Assembly (NCBI RefSeq): GCF_000002595.2
Contig: NC_057016.1
Span: forward strand, 3,267,767-3,331,766
Source: Chlamydomonas reinhardtii
Lineage: Eukaryota > Chlorophyta > Chlorophyceae > Chlamydomonadales > Chlamydomonadaceae
DNA: 64,000 nt
Direction: 5' to 3'
A program made the position numbers and the translations under genes. The notes under the pieces are model-generated. The model did no database searches and had not been told where the DNA came from. It saw only the letters and a program-made list of their open reading frames with translations. Below, piece by piece: positions 9,772-20,699 of the stretch (position 1 is the first letter of the stretch; each line of letters opens with the position of its first letter).

Positions 9772-12537
9772 ATGAAGCAACTTCGAACGCGACGCCGAAC
9801 TCGCAGCGGGAGGACGTCACGAGCTCCCCCGCTAGCCTTTTTGCCCCGCATAGAAGAGTGCGCAACAATGCATGAACCTGTGACCGAAAGCTCTAGAACC
9901 TCTTCAACGGTGCCTGTAGAGGAAGAGGATACGCTTGCTCCTCCCATCCGCACACTCTCAAGCTATGAGCTTGACGCCATGTCTGCGTACCAGGACTACA
10001 AATTATTGTTCAAAGAAGACCCGTTGATGCAGATGCCGACGCGCGAGCGATACAACAGCGACTTAGCGGGCCTCGACAACCGTTCCGTGTCGGCTCAGTG
10101 CGCACCCAACTCGCGGTCGCGCGATGAGGCCAAACAGCACTACATCAGGAAATTAGAATATTTCCAAGCAACGCTCATGACGTGTGTGCTTGAAGGACGC
10201 CCCATGGCACTGCCAGTGGACCGGCTGAGGCTGCCGGGACGGCGCGCACGCACCGCAGCCGAACGTGCGGCGCTGCGGCCACCGCCGCCGCCGGCGAATG
10301 ACGGTTCGGTGGCGCAGACCGGAGCCGGTGGTAGCAGCGGAACCAGCGGCGGCGGCACGCAGCCGCTAATCGACAGCGGCCCACAACCTGAGGTCGGCAC
10401 CAGCGGCGGCGGCACGCAGCCGCTAATCGACAGCGGCCCACAACCTGAGGTCGGCACCAGCGGCGGCGGCATGCAGCCGCTATTTGACAGCTGCCGCGGC
10501 CCACAACCTGAGGTCGGCACCAGCGGCGGTGGCACGCAGCCGCTAATTGACAGCTGCAGCGGCCCACAACCTGAGGTCGGCACCAGCGGCGGCGGCATGC
10601 AGCCGCTAATTGACAGCTGCAGCGGCCCACAACCTGAGGTCGGCACCAGCGGCGGTGGCACGCAGCCGCTAATTGACAGCTGCAGCGGCCCACAACCTGA
10701 GGTCGGAACCAGCGGCGGCGGCATGCAGCCGCTAATTGACAGCTGCAGCGGCCCACAACCTGAGGTCGGCACCAGCGGCGGTGGCATGCAGCCGCTAATT
10801 GACAGCTGCAGCGGCCCACAACCTGAGGTCGGAACCAGCGGCGGTGGCATGCAGCCGCTAATTGACAGCTGCAGCGGCCCACAGCCTGAGGTTGGCACCA
10901 GCGGCGGTGGCATGCAGCCGCTAATTGACAGCTGCAGCGGCCCACAACCTGAGGTCGGAACCAGCGGCAGTGGCATGCAGCCGCTAATTGACAGCCGCAG
11001 CGGCCCACAACCTGAGATCGGCATCAGCGGCGGTGGCATGCAGCCGCTAATTGACAGCCGCAGCGGCCCACAACCTGAGATCGGCATCAGTGGCGGTGGC
11101 ATGCAGCCGCTAATTGACAGCTGCAGCGGCCCACAACCTGAGGTCGGAACCAGCGGCGGTGGCATGCAGCCGCTAATTGACAGCTGCAGCGGCCCACAGC
11201 CTGAGGTTGGCACCAGCGGCGGTGGCATGCAGCCGCTAATTGACAGCTGCAGCGGCCCACAACCTGAGGTCGGCACCAGCGGCAGTGGCATGCAGCCGCT
11301 AATTGACAGCCGCAGCGGCCCACAACCTGAGATCGGCATCAGCGGCGGTGGCATGCAGCCGCTAATTGACAGCTGCAGCGGCCCACAACCTGAGGTCGGC
11401 ACCAGCGGCGGTGGCACGCAGCCGCTAATTGACAGCTGCAGCGGCCCACAACCTGAGGTCGGAACCAGCGGCGGCGGCATGCAGCCGCTAATTGACAGCT
11501 GCAGCGGCCCACAACCTGAGGTCGGCACCAGCGGCGGTGGCATGCAGCCGCTAATTGACAGCTGCAGCGGCCCACAACCTGAGGTCGGAACCAGCGGCGG
11601 TGGCATGCAGCCGCTAATTGACAGCTGCAGCGGCCCACAGCCTGAGGTTGGCACCAGCGGCGGTGGCATGCAGCCGCTAATTGACAGCTGCAGCGGCCCA
11701 CAACCTGAGGTCGGCACCAGCGGCAGTGGCATGCAGCCGCTAATTGACAGCCGCAGCGGCCCACAACCTGAGATCGGCATCAGCGGCGGTGGCATGCAGC
11801 CGCTAATTGACAGCCGCAGCGGCCCACAACCTGAGATCGGCATCAGTGGCGGTGGCATGCAGCCGCTAATTGACAGCTGCAGCGGCCCACAACCTGAGGT
11901 CGGAACCAGCGGCGGTGGCATGCAGCCGCTAATTGACAGCTGCAGCGGCCCACAGCCTGAGGTTGGCACCAGCGGCGGTGGCATGCAGCCGCTAATTGAC
12001 AGCTGCAGCGGCCCACAACCTGAGGTCGGCACCAGCGGCAGTGGCATGCAGCCGCTAATTGACAGCCGCAGCGGCCCACAACCTGAGATCGGCATCAGCG
12101 GCGGTGGCATGCAGCCGCTAATTGACAGCTGCAGCGGCCCACAACCTGAGGTCGGCACCAGCGGCGGTGGCACGCAGCCGCTAATTGACAGCTGCAGTGG
12201 CGGTGTGGTCACCAGTGCCGGTGGCGGCGGCGGCGTGGCTGAGACTTGGCCAGTCACCGCATCACAGCAGGCTGCAGCCGCCGCCACTTCAGGTGGCAGT
12301 AGCCACGGCGGCGGTCACGGCGGTGGCGGCGGTGGCGGGGGCGAAAGCAACATGCAGGCTGCTGTGGGGTCTGCGAGATCCGTTGAGCCGGAGGTGGGCG
12401 CCAGCGGTGCAAGTGGCAGCGCAGCGGTGCCGCCGCCGCTGCCGCCGCCGTTGCCGCCGACGCTGCCGCCGCCACAACCACCTTCCTCCTTCCGCGGGCG
12501 ACTGCACATGCTGTGCAGCTGCTTCAAACGCGGCTGA
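9772..12537 (+). CDS. Repeat protein of unknown function, 921 aa, single exon
   Basis: I do not recognise this protein. One uninterrupted frame begins at 9772; an in-frame ATG at 9868 is an alternative start. Residues 1-170 are non-repetitive, with a basic N-terminus, a Ser/Thr/Glu-rich stretch, then a segment containing SSYELDAMSAYQDYKLLF. A block of about 620 residues follows, made of roughly 30 copies of a 21-residue unit built around QPLIDS and GPQPE; the first two copies are shorter. The tail is Gly/Pro-rich and ends with a Cys-containing basic stretch (LCSCFKRG). Repeat length is a multiple of three and changes between units are mostly conservative (M/T, C/R, V/I), so the frame is kept. 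It lies between the SOQ1 3' end and a copy of that 3' end. There is no signal peptide or membrane segment. Whether it is expressed cannot be told from sequence. Confidence 0.6.
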   Translation: MKQLRTRRRTRSGRTSRAPPLAFLPRIEECATMHEPVTESSRTSSTVPVEEEDTLAPPIRTLSSYELDAMSAYQDYKLLFKEDPLMQMPTRERYNSDLAGLDNRSVSAQCAPNSRSRDEAKQHYIRKLEYFQATLMTCVLEGRPMALPVDRLRLPGRRARTAAERAALRPPPPPANDGSVAQTGAGGSSGTSGGGTQPLIDSGPQPEVGTSGGGTQPLIDSGPQPEVGTSGGGMQPLFDSCRGPQPEVGTSGGGTQPLIDSCSGPQPEVGTSGGGMQPLIDSCSGPQPEVGTSGGGTQPLIDSCSGPQPEVGTSGGGMQPLIDSCSGPQPEVGTSGGGMQPLIDSCSGPQPEVGTSGGGMQPLIDSCSGPQPEVGTSGGGMQPLIDSCSGPQPEVGTSGSGMQPLIDSRSGPQPEIGISGGGMQPLIDSRSGPQPEIGISGGGMQPLIDSCSGPQPEVGTSGGGMQPLIDSCSGPQPEVGTSGGGMQPLIDSCSGPQPEVGTSGSGMQPLIDSRSGPQPEIGISGGGMQPLIDSCSGPQPEVGTSGGGTQPLIDSCSGPQPEVGTSGGGMQPLIDSCSGPQPEVGTSGGGMQPLIDSCSGPQPEVGTSGGGMQPLIDSCSGPQPEVGTSGGGMQPLIDSCSGPQPEVGTSGSGMQPLIDSRSGPQPEIGISGGGMQPLIDSRSGPQPEIGISGGGMQPLIDSCSGPQPEVGTSGGGMQPLIDSCSGPQPEVGTSGGGMQPLIDSCSGPQPEVGTSGSGMQPLIDSRSGPQPEIGISGGGMQPLIDSCSGPQPEVGTSGGGTQPLIDSCSGGVVTSAGGGGGVAETWPVTASQQAAAAATSGGSSHGGGHGGGGGGGGESNMQAAVGSARSVEPEVGASGASGSAAVPPPLPPPLPPTLPPPQPPSSFRGRLHMLCSCFKRG
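10342..12210 (+). repeat. 63-bp tandem coding repeat with 756-bp higher-order copies
   Basis: About 30 units, mostly 63 bp. Variants (ACG or ATG before CAGCCG, TGC or CGC after GACAGC, GTC or ATC in the Pro-Glu-x position) recur in a fixed 12-unit order. Block 10,651-11,406 and block 11,407-12,162 show the same unit order at an exact 756-bp spacing, and a thirteenth unit of the starting type begins at 12,163. This indicates a recent block duplication on top of older unit expansion. Confidence 0.9.
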
Positions 12538-12887
12538 TATGGCCCCAGGTGCGCATGTATACAGCCGCATCTATGTTTTATACCTTGCATCAGGGCATAC
12601 GCTCTTTGTGCGCTTGTGGCAACTGGCAGGGTAGCTGGGGAGCCGTTCGGCGGCCCGCGCCCCGCCAGTCCACCTCCTATCACCCCGCAATTCCCTGCTC
12701 TACCTGTGCCGCTTCACCTCCCCGCCCATGGCGCCCGTGCCCCATCCCGGCCCGGCCCTCCCAGAACGCCCGCCGCCTCGCCACGACACCTTCTCTCTCT
12801 GCTTGCTTACAGAGCCGTGCGCGGGTTCCCATAGCTTCTGCGTTGCCTATGCTTCTCTCGCTGCGCAATTCACGACTTCCACTCACA
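12538..12887. other. 3' flank of the repeat gene, no gene seen
   Basis: Short, C-rich, non-repetitive stretch between the stop codon at 12,537 and the start of the SOQ1-tail copy. I see no convincing exon or RNA gene in it. Confidence 0.4.
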
Positions 12888-14132
12888 CCACCTGACGGCG
12901 GGGGCGGGCAGCAACTCCTAGCTACACGCAGGTGCGTGCGTCCCAGCGGCTTCGGGATGAGACCTTCGGGAATGCGAATGGATGGAGGGAGCACCCGACA
13001 CGAGGCAGCGTAGCTGGTGTGAGTCAGCTACAGCTGCAGAAGGACGATGGCGTGGGGGCGGTGACGAGGCAAGGGGGGAGGCCGGGATGAAACGGGGACA
13101 ACAGATGACACACCTGCGCGATCCGCAACCCACTTCCCCCTTTCCTGCTCCTGCCCTTACAGGTGCTGCCGGGCACACCGGGTGCGGACGTGACGGCGGT
13201 GACCGTGCGCCCCGCCTCCGGCTCCCTACCCGACACCGCCGCCCCCTCCGTCACACTCACCGTGTCGCCCAGCGCCGCCGCTGCTACAGCCGCAGCTGCC
13301 GCCGGCCAGGCGCAGCAGCTACTGCTGCGGGTGCTGGCCAAGGTGTACTACTGCCAGCAAAACGACGTGTGCCTGTTCGAGCAGGTTGGGTGGATTGGGT
13401 GTACGGTGGAATGGGCAGGATGGCCTGTGTGCGGTTAGTGCGGTTGGATGGGCAGGATGGGATGGGCAGGTCGAAGTGGGCAGGATAGGAACGCACATGG
13501 TGGATACTTTGTGTAGAACTTGTTCATGGCAGGTGTGAACCGCGGATCGGGGAAACGGATTCGGTCATTCGGGACATGGACGGGCCGTACGGGTGCAGGG
13601 CACGGGTCGCATATCTGTGTATTCCCACACGATTACCATGCGTCCAACGCCAGCCCAGCCTGCAGGATGGTCCCCACCCATCTCCTGCCCCATGCTGCTG
13701 TCCTGCCTCTCACCCCTCTCACCCCGCAGATCTGTTTCGAGGTGCCGCTGGTGCTGGGGGGAGCAGCCGGCGGGGCTGCTGGTGCGGGCAGCGCTGGGGC
13801 GACCTCCGGCGCCTCGCTGCGCTACGAGGTGGTGCCGGCGGCGCAGACGTCCTTCGTGCTGTAGTAGACACATGGCGCAGGGCACGTGGCAGGGGTTTGC
13901 ACTTTGCAGAGGGTGTGCAGGGGGTGGCAGGATTCTGCCCCAAGGCGTCAAGCTTGCGCGTGTGCGTCCTCATGTGTGTGTGACGAGGCAGGGCAAGGGG
14001 CGTGGCAGTCCTGAGAAACATTTGAGAGTTCTGAATTGTTTGTAGATTCTATGTCCGGCTGGCAGTGCGCGCTGGACTTCTAATCTGTGCTGCTTATGAG
14101 CGCTTGTTGGGAAAGCCGCAAAGGTGCTGCCG
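12888..14132 (+). pseudogene. Partial copy of the SOQ1-like gene 3' end
   Basis: Matches 8279-9455. It begins inside the exon encoding HLTAGAGSN and carries an insertion with an in-frame TAG before the donor at 12,931. It then holds an intact copy of the penultimate exon (13,163-13,384, 74 codons against 75), an intact copy of the last exon (13,730-13,864, ending TAG) and about 270 bp of 3' UTR. The exons, the first intron and the 3' UTR align well. The last intron (13,385-13,729 against 8777-9038) aligns only over its final 30 bases or so. There is no promoter or 5' part, so this is most likely a non-functional duplicate, although its two complete exons keep their splice sites. Confidence 0.85.
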
Positions 14133-15044
14133 AAATGGAGGATGCATTTGCAATCAGTCGCAGGACGGCAGGAGCTGGTGGGTACAGGTACTGGTGTGTC
14201 AAGGAGCTGGGTCAGGCTGGGTTGGACACACCGCCGTGTAACACGAACGGACGGCCCTGTATTGATTATGCCCATTCGAGCGCGTTGCTCAGTTACCGCA
14301 CGTTATCGACCTATTCAGTCGTCAGCGCATTGACTCTTTTCCAAGAAAGGCGCCTCTGGCGTGTGTGGTGCTGTCGCCTGGCAGCATATCGGTCACACTA
14401 ACTCCTACTCAGCGTTCGACCAGCCGCGCACTCGTGCACTGCCGTTGCAAAAATGTTTACAGTTTGCCATCTGCTGGGGTCTAGGAATCAGCTGCACCCT
14501 ACGGGACATCACCAACCTGCCTTAACATTGTCCCATCGCACGCCCCTTCAAGAAAGGCGCCTCCTTCAAGAGAGGCGCCCCTGCGGCTCCCCCTACGCCA
14601 TGGCCATTACCGTTATGTTGTCCTTGGTTCCCTACTGCCTGCTGCTTGCCAACGTTTCTCTTTCCCCTCTTTTTCCAGTCGCCAGAATTCAACCGGCGTG
14701 CATACCGGCCTGGCCCAAGCTTTTTGCTATGCCTACGCCCCGATCTCCGCCGTTTTCAGCTGCCATCCACAGTTATGGAGTAAGGCCATTCGGCCACTCG
14801 TCTCCCATCAAGACACTACATTCATGGCTACGTGGCGGCCGGCCTCTGTCTTGCCATACGGCTACCGCTGCCGCCGTGCGGGTGCCGCCGCCGGAGCCCG
14901 TGCGGCACTCCCTGCGGAAAGGCACTCCACTTCCAGCCGGCTGGTGCGGCGCCTAGGCACAAGCAGGGATGCATCGCTGCCCCTGGCCTCGGCTGTTGAG
15001 CGCGTATTCACAATCACCAGGCCGGCCGGCAAGCACCGCAGCCG
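14133..15044. other. Intergenic with part of a dispersed repeat; 3' flank of the Clp-N-like gene
   Basis: There is no convincing gene. The stretch 14,355-14,545 is a diverged copy of sequence at 26,745-26,975. A short AAAGGCGCC motif is repeated three times (near 14,346, 14,552 and 14,571). The reading frames here lack codon bias and family resemblance. Confidence 0.5.
14355..14545 (+). repeat. Dispersed repeat, copy 1 (partner at 26,745-26,975)
   Basis: Shared blocks include GTGTGGTGCT, GCGTTCGACCAGCC, CAGCTGCACCCTACG and CCAACCTGCCT in the same order and orientation, with indels between. GTTCGACC resembles a tRNA-type B box. Non-coding; the family is unknown. Confidence 0.65.
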
Positions 15045-18000
15045 CTAGTAGTGCTGCTTGTGGGTGTGCCAATTCATCAGCGCCGCCAGCTGCTGCTGCT
15101 GCTCGCCTCCTACCATGCACGGCAGCTCAATATCTGCCATGTCGCTCAGGGCACTAAGCAGCTCCGGGTCCAGCGCAGCCGGGGTACCCGGACGCGTGGC
15201 AGCCAGTGCCAGGATTGCGGTGGCAGGACCGCAGCTGGCGGCGAGGCTATTGATGCCGCCACGGCCCGCTGCGGCCCCCGCCAGCGTCTGCAAGTGCCCC
15301 AGCACCGCCTGTGTCGCCTGCGGCGAGAGCCAGCCCGCCGCGGTGTTACGTTCTAGCAGTTTGGCCAGCTGGCACAGCACCTTCATCTGGCTGGTGGCAG
15401 TGCCGCTGCTGGTGCTGCTGGTGTTAGCGTTGCCGCCACTGCATGATGCGAGCGCGGGTGCCCCACTGCCGCTCGCGGCTGCCCTGAGCACCACTTGCAG
15501 CGCCTCCGCTGCCCCCTTGCTGCTGCCGCCGCCCAGCTCACCGTACGACGCCAGCTGCTGCAGCCAGCCCTCCGGCACGCCACAGCCCGCCGCCGCGTAC
15601 GCCTCCGCCACGCGCCGCTGAGTCCGCAGGCTGGCGTGGATGCTGCTGCTGTCCAGGTCTATGGATGACGCCAGGACGGCATGCAGCCACACCACAAAAG
15701 ATGGCATATTGCCATGCTTGCGGATTTCGTTAAGCGCATGCAGCAGCTGCACGCGTGCTGGCAGCGGCATCCCGCACCGCAGGCTCGCCGCCACCGCTGC
15801 CACCGCCTCCATATCCACATCCACATCCACACCATCCTGCCGTTGCAGCCCACCAGCCCGCCAGCGAGCAGCAAGGCCGGTGTCGGTCTGCAGTGCCACG
15901 CACACCGCAATACGGGCCGTATCACCCGAGACGGGCCGTGTCTCCCTAACTGTCTTAAGTGCTGCCATGTCCTCAGGGTCTGCATGCGCTGCGGCCGCGT
16001 CGGCCAGCTCCGCAGCCAGTGTGGGCAGCCAGGGCACGTCAGCAGGCAGGTCCGTAACCGCCAGCAGCGCCTGCAGGACCCGCGCGCGTAAAGGGGCGCT
16101 CGCTGGCGCCGCCGTCGCCATGGCCATTGACTCTCGCCGCAACCCGCCCGGGATACGTGTGTCCGTGAAAAGCTCCGTGGCAAAGCAGAAGCGCAAAGCT
16201 GCCCCCGCACGGCACAGTGCCTGGACCCGGTCGAATACATCGGTGGCTGCTGCTGCTGCTACTACTGCTGCTGCTGGTTGCAGGCGGCTGTGCTCTAGGC
16301 CTCTGTTTACGTCGAACTCGTCAACTGCCACCATTTTCCGGCCGAGCGCAGCAAAGGCTTCAGCCAGCTCAACCACAGCTGGCCACCGGCCGTGCCAGAA
16401 GCTGGGGACAAAGGTGCCCCGGGGCTGCATCACGCACCGCGCGAGTAGTCTGTCCGCTGCCTGCAGCTGCTGGCGGCTGGGCACGTGACCCGCCAGCCGG
16501 CAGGCGCGCAGCAGCGCCGCAAGGTCATCGAGGGAACGCTCAGTGCTGGGCCAGCCCGCCAGTCCGTCCAATTGGGTAATGAGGCCGCCATAGGCCCCGG
16601 CAAACTTCCCGCCAGCCCCGGTGGTGCTTCCACCACAAGCAAACGCGGTGGCAGTCGCGAAGCTCGCAGCAGCGACCTGCCGCTGCAGGCCGAGCTGCAC
16701 GACGCCCAGCAGCTGCGTGAAGCAAGGTAGGGAACCAACCAATCAACAAGACATGTACGCATGCACACGTGCTTGCACGGCAGCTGCGGCGGAGCGCGCG
16801 GGAGTGCGGCATGCACATGAGGTAGGGCGGTGGTCACCAGGGCATGGCTTGGCGGGGACAACTCTGGAGCGCAGGTGTTCCCTTGTTCCGCATTGTATGA
16901 CACTTGAAGCAAAGAAATTTGTTGTATAGATATACCGTAAGCTAGCTTGCCCACCCACCCCACAGACACCTACCGTACCCCCTCCCACCTGCTCGTACAC
17001 CGCCGCCGGGCGGGGCAGCGTCTCGGAGCACTGCTGCAGCAGCCACACCAGCGGCGGCTCCCGCACCTCCGCCGCCGCCACACGCCCATCCAGCGGGTCG
17101 GTGCGGAGGGGGCTGTAGCTGAGCCGGGGGTCTGCCGCCAGCGCCCACAGCAGGTGGCAGGGCTGGACCTTGTCGCAGCCTGCTCGGGGCATGGCGGGCA
17201 GAGGCAGGGGCTAGGCATAAGCGCGCTTGCCAAGTCGTTCAGCGAGGGGGGATTCGCGCGATGGTTCGGGAGGCACGGCAGGCGGCACCCATGCACAGGA
17301 GCCGAACCGCACCACTCACCCTTAAACACGGCCCAGCGATAGGACTGGAAGACGAAGTGCAGCGCGGGGGCGGAGAAAATGCTTGTGCCACTGCTACTGC
17401 CACTGTCCTCGTACTGCCGCGTCTCCTCCTCCCGCCAGCGCCGCTCCTGCGCCGCCCGCTCTGCCAGCACCTCCGCACAGCGCCGACGCGACAGACCCGC
17501 CTGCGAGTGGTGCAGCACACCCAGGGCGGCGGCGCAGTCCACATCGCCATCATGCTCCGCCAGTGCTGCCAGGGCCAGGTGCGCTGAGGTGATGAGAATG
17601 CCGCCGCCACCACCCTTGCCCTTCCGTGACTGCTCCTCCTGCTCCGCCTCCGCCAGCCGCGCCGCCGCCGCCACAATCCGCCGCACCCCTGGGCTGCAGT
17701 GCTGCTCCAGAATGCTCTGCACCGCCACCGGCCGCATGCGCGCAGTCGTCACCCACTCCAGCAGCGGAGGAATGGAGTCCGCAGGCAGGGGCTCAGCTGG
17801 CAGCGCTGACAGCGGCGGCGGCTCGCGTGGCGGCTCGCGGAGAGTCTGCAGCGAGAAGACCCGCTTCGCGGCGGCATTAAAGCTCTGCACCCGCGCCCGC
17901 GCCGCTTGCTGCTGCTGCGCTGCTCGTGCTGCTGCCTGCGCCTCCGGGGCGGCAGGCTCCTCGTCCTTCGGACCCACCGCCCGCGCCACACAGGCCAAAC

Positions 18001-18199
18001 GCAGGGACCCGACCCGTCCCGCTGCTGCGGCTCCTGCCCTTGCAACGCTGCTGCTGCTGCTGTGCGGTCGGTAGCAGCCGCTCCTATCGCCGGCAGCAGC
18101 CGACAGCACCGCACAGCAGCGGGGGCGGCGAGCGCCCGCGCTGCTGCTGCAGCAAGGGCCGGCGGCCCGCAGGACTCGAGGCTTACAAATTGAAAGCAT
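15045..18199 (-). CDS. Plastid-type protein with possible double Clp-N motif and long helical C-terminus (912 aa)
   Basis: Exons on the minus strand: 17,320-18,199, 16,989-17,179, 15,045-16,712; phases 1, 0, stop. The first 90 residues or so (Ala/Ser/Arg/Cys-rich, no acidic residues at first) look like a chloroplast transit peptide. Residues about 168-250 (VRRIVAAAARLAEAE ... LITSAHLALAALAEHDGD) and about 276-340 (FQSYRWAVFKGCDKVQPCHL) have the spacing of the paired Clp N-terminal repeats that bind adaptors or the Clp core in ClpC, ClpT and ClpR-associated proteins. The last exon gives about 555 residues of Ala/Leu-rich helical sequence without a recognised domain; no AAA+ ATPase motifs are seen. 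The Clp-N call is by eye and tentative. The function could be a Clp accessory factor or an unrelated helical-repeat protein. Confidence 0.6.
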
Positions 18200-18669
18200 T
18201 CTTGGCCTTGTTGAATAAGCAATAAGAGTTGCTAACTTGACCTACTTCCCGCTAGCTACCGAGACCCGAGCAACCTGACCCCCAGTGACTTCCCGCCATT
18301 CGAGCTATTCACGGTTGAATCCACTTCCGCTCTCTTCGTGCCTACGGTTTGCCAATCATGACTTCAGCTGGGAATGGCGCACATCCGCATGCCCAGCAGC
18401 CGCAATGTACCGTATGGCCGTGTCGGACTTCTGCGCCAGCCGGTCTCACCAACTCCGTCGGCACCGGCACAACCTGCTGAACGTGTGCCCACCCCATCTG
18501 CCGCTCCACCTCGCCAAGCGTCCGTACCCCAAAACAGTCCACGCACGGTCCTGAATGCGGCACTTCTACATCTCCACGATGCACCTTCACCACCTCACAA
18601 TCAACGCCACCTGCTCGCTCTTCCTTCCCACGACGCACTCTCTGCTTCGCGCCACCCCCCACCCACTAC
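18200..18669. promoter_or_regulatory. Promoter of the Clp-N-like gene and 3' flank of the TPR gene
   Basis: 470 bp between two minus-strand genes. It must hold the 3' UTR of the upstream TPR gene and the promoter of the gene starting at 18,199. No TATA-like element is clear. Confidence 0.35.
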
Positions 18670-20655
18670 CTACGGCGGCGCCAGCGGCAGCTCCGAGTAC
18701 GGCAGCAGCGGCGCGGCGCCCGCCAGCTGCACCGCCGTCAGCAGGTGCGCCTCCGCCTCAAAGCCGTGGCCCAGTGCGGCGGCCACACGGCCCAGCCCGT
18801 ACCTGTGAGCGCGGCGGCGTGGCGCCACGTGGCAAACAGGTGGGAGCAGCAACAGTGGTTGCAGCGAGGTAAATAAAAAACATCGCAGGACGTGGTGCGA
18901 GTTTTAGGTAGCTTGGGGCAGGCGTGATGCAAGGGTGTGGGTAAGTCATTGCGGGCAACCCACGCTCCACGCTCCAACTGCTGCTGGACGCAACCCGGCC
19001 CGGCCCGGCCCGGCCCGGCCACCGCTGCGACGGGGGGGGGGGGGGGTCCTGCACGAGCCGTGGCGCGGGCGACTCACCAGCCCGCCGCCTCCGCGGGCTC
19101 GTAGCGCAGCGCCTCCGCCAGCAGGTCCCGCGCCACGGCCAGGTCGGGTCGCGAGCCGCGGCGCGCGTGCAGGGAGCCTGTTGGGGTCGGCGGCGGCGGA
19201 GGCACGGCCCGGAGGCGGCCCGGGAGTGTCAAAGCCCAGACGATCGAGGAAGAAAGAGCAGGCTTGTACATATTAGGAATGCTCAGCTCTGCATCGCTCC
19301 CTGCTACCGCTCCCTCTCCCTCCAGGCGTCCTCTCGCAACCGCCCGCCCCGCGTACCCCAGCGCCCAGACGCACCCTGCCGCAGCAGCGCTGCCGCGCAG
19401 GTGGGGTCCAGCGCCAGTGCGTCGTTGTAGGCCGCCTCTGCCGCGCCCGCCCGCCCCAGCGCCTCCTGCACGGCGCCCAGAGCGGTGCGGCTGGCGGCGG
19501 ACCAGGGCGCCAGAGCCAGCGCGTGGTCCGCCGCCGCCAACGCCTCGGGCCGCTGCCCAGCGTGCGCCAGCGCCACGCCCAGCTCGCCCCACACCTGGCG
19601 CAGGCCGGTGCGTTCGGTGCGCAAGGGTTGTGATTTACGGTTACTGTGTGAGGTTTGGTGGTTTCATCAGGTGCGATCCAGTGTTTCAGCAGCTAGTATG
19701 TGTATGTCTTGAGCCGTCTCAAAAGAAAAGCACGGCGGCCAAGAGCGGTTGTGTTTGGGCTACACCAGGACTGGGCGTGTTCCATACCGTATCGGCTGTG
19801 CCTGGCAAGCGGCAATACTCCCGCACAAACCCCAGCCCCTTCGGGGCTTTGCACTCACTACCCGCCTCAGCAAGCAACACAACCAGTACCCCAACCATGA
19901 CGCCGCCCCCTCCACGCACCTTGGCCAGCTCCGCATTCAGCTTGTCCAGGTTCCAGCCCGCCGGCACGTTGCCGCCCGCCGCCGCGCCGCCCGCCGCCGC
20001 CGTGGCCCAGCCCGTCAGCGCCTTCTTGGCCTGCGCCAGCGCCGCGATGGCGGCGGGTGTGTCGTCCTGCGCCGCCAGCAGCCGCGAGCGCAGCCGCAGC
20101 ACCAGGCAGTCGCTCCAGAGGGGCCGGGCGGGGGCGCCGGGGCTGGACAGCGCGGCGGTGGTGGGCGCGGCGGTCAGCACCGACGCTGCCAGCTTGAATT
20201 GCCGCCTGTGAGCGTGGAGCGGAGTGGATCTTGCGGTTTGGGTGTTTGGAGAGCGAGAGGAAAGGCTGAGCGTCGTAGAGAGTGTGTGTGGTAGGGAGCA
20301 AAGGACCATGAGCGTGTGCGCGTGTTGGGGTGGCGTAAGACAGCGGCGGGTGATTGCGCGGGGGAGCAGGTTGCCGGCGGACTGCGGCGGAGTACGGGGG
20401 ACAAGAATGCAAGGTGCGTGGCCGCCCGTGCAATGCAGGTGCGGCACCTCCTCCGGATGCTCACTGCTGCCCGCCTCCCCGCCCCCCCTCCCACACACAC
20501 ACACACACAAACTGCATCAGTCAGCCTCAAACAAGGCCCTCCGACTCCAGCCCCCGCCCTCCAACCCAATGCCCCCCGCCCATGCCCTCCACACATGCTC
20601 CATTGCCATCGCTTCCCCAACCCCAATACACAAACATACACACAGTCATACACAG

Positions 20656-20699
<44 letters not shown>

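Noticed and set aside
10342-12210. Regularly spaced repeats resembling a CRISPR array
   Set aside because: Units abut with no unique spacers, the period is coding, and the host is a eukaryote.
10140-12287. 715-codon open frame on the minus strand opposite the repeat gene
   Set aside because: It is open only because the repeat unit is 63 bp (a multiple of three) and lacks stops in that frame; it has no non-repetitive part with domain character. The plus frame has unique N- and C-terminal parts.
12888-13864. Second functional SOQ1 gene
   Set aside because: Only the 3' end is present, with an in-frame stop near its left border and no promoter or upstream domains.
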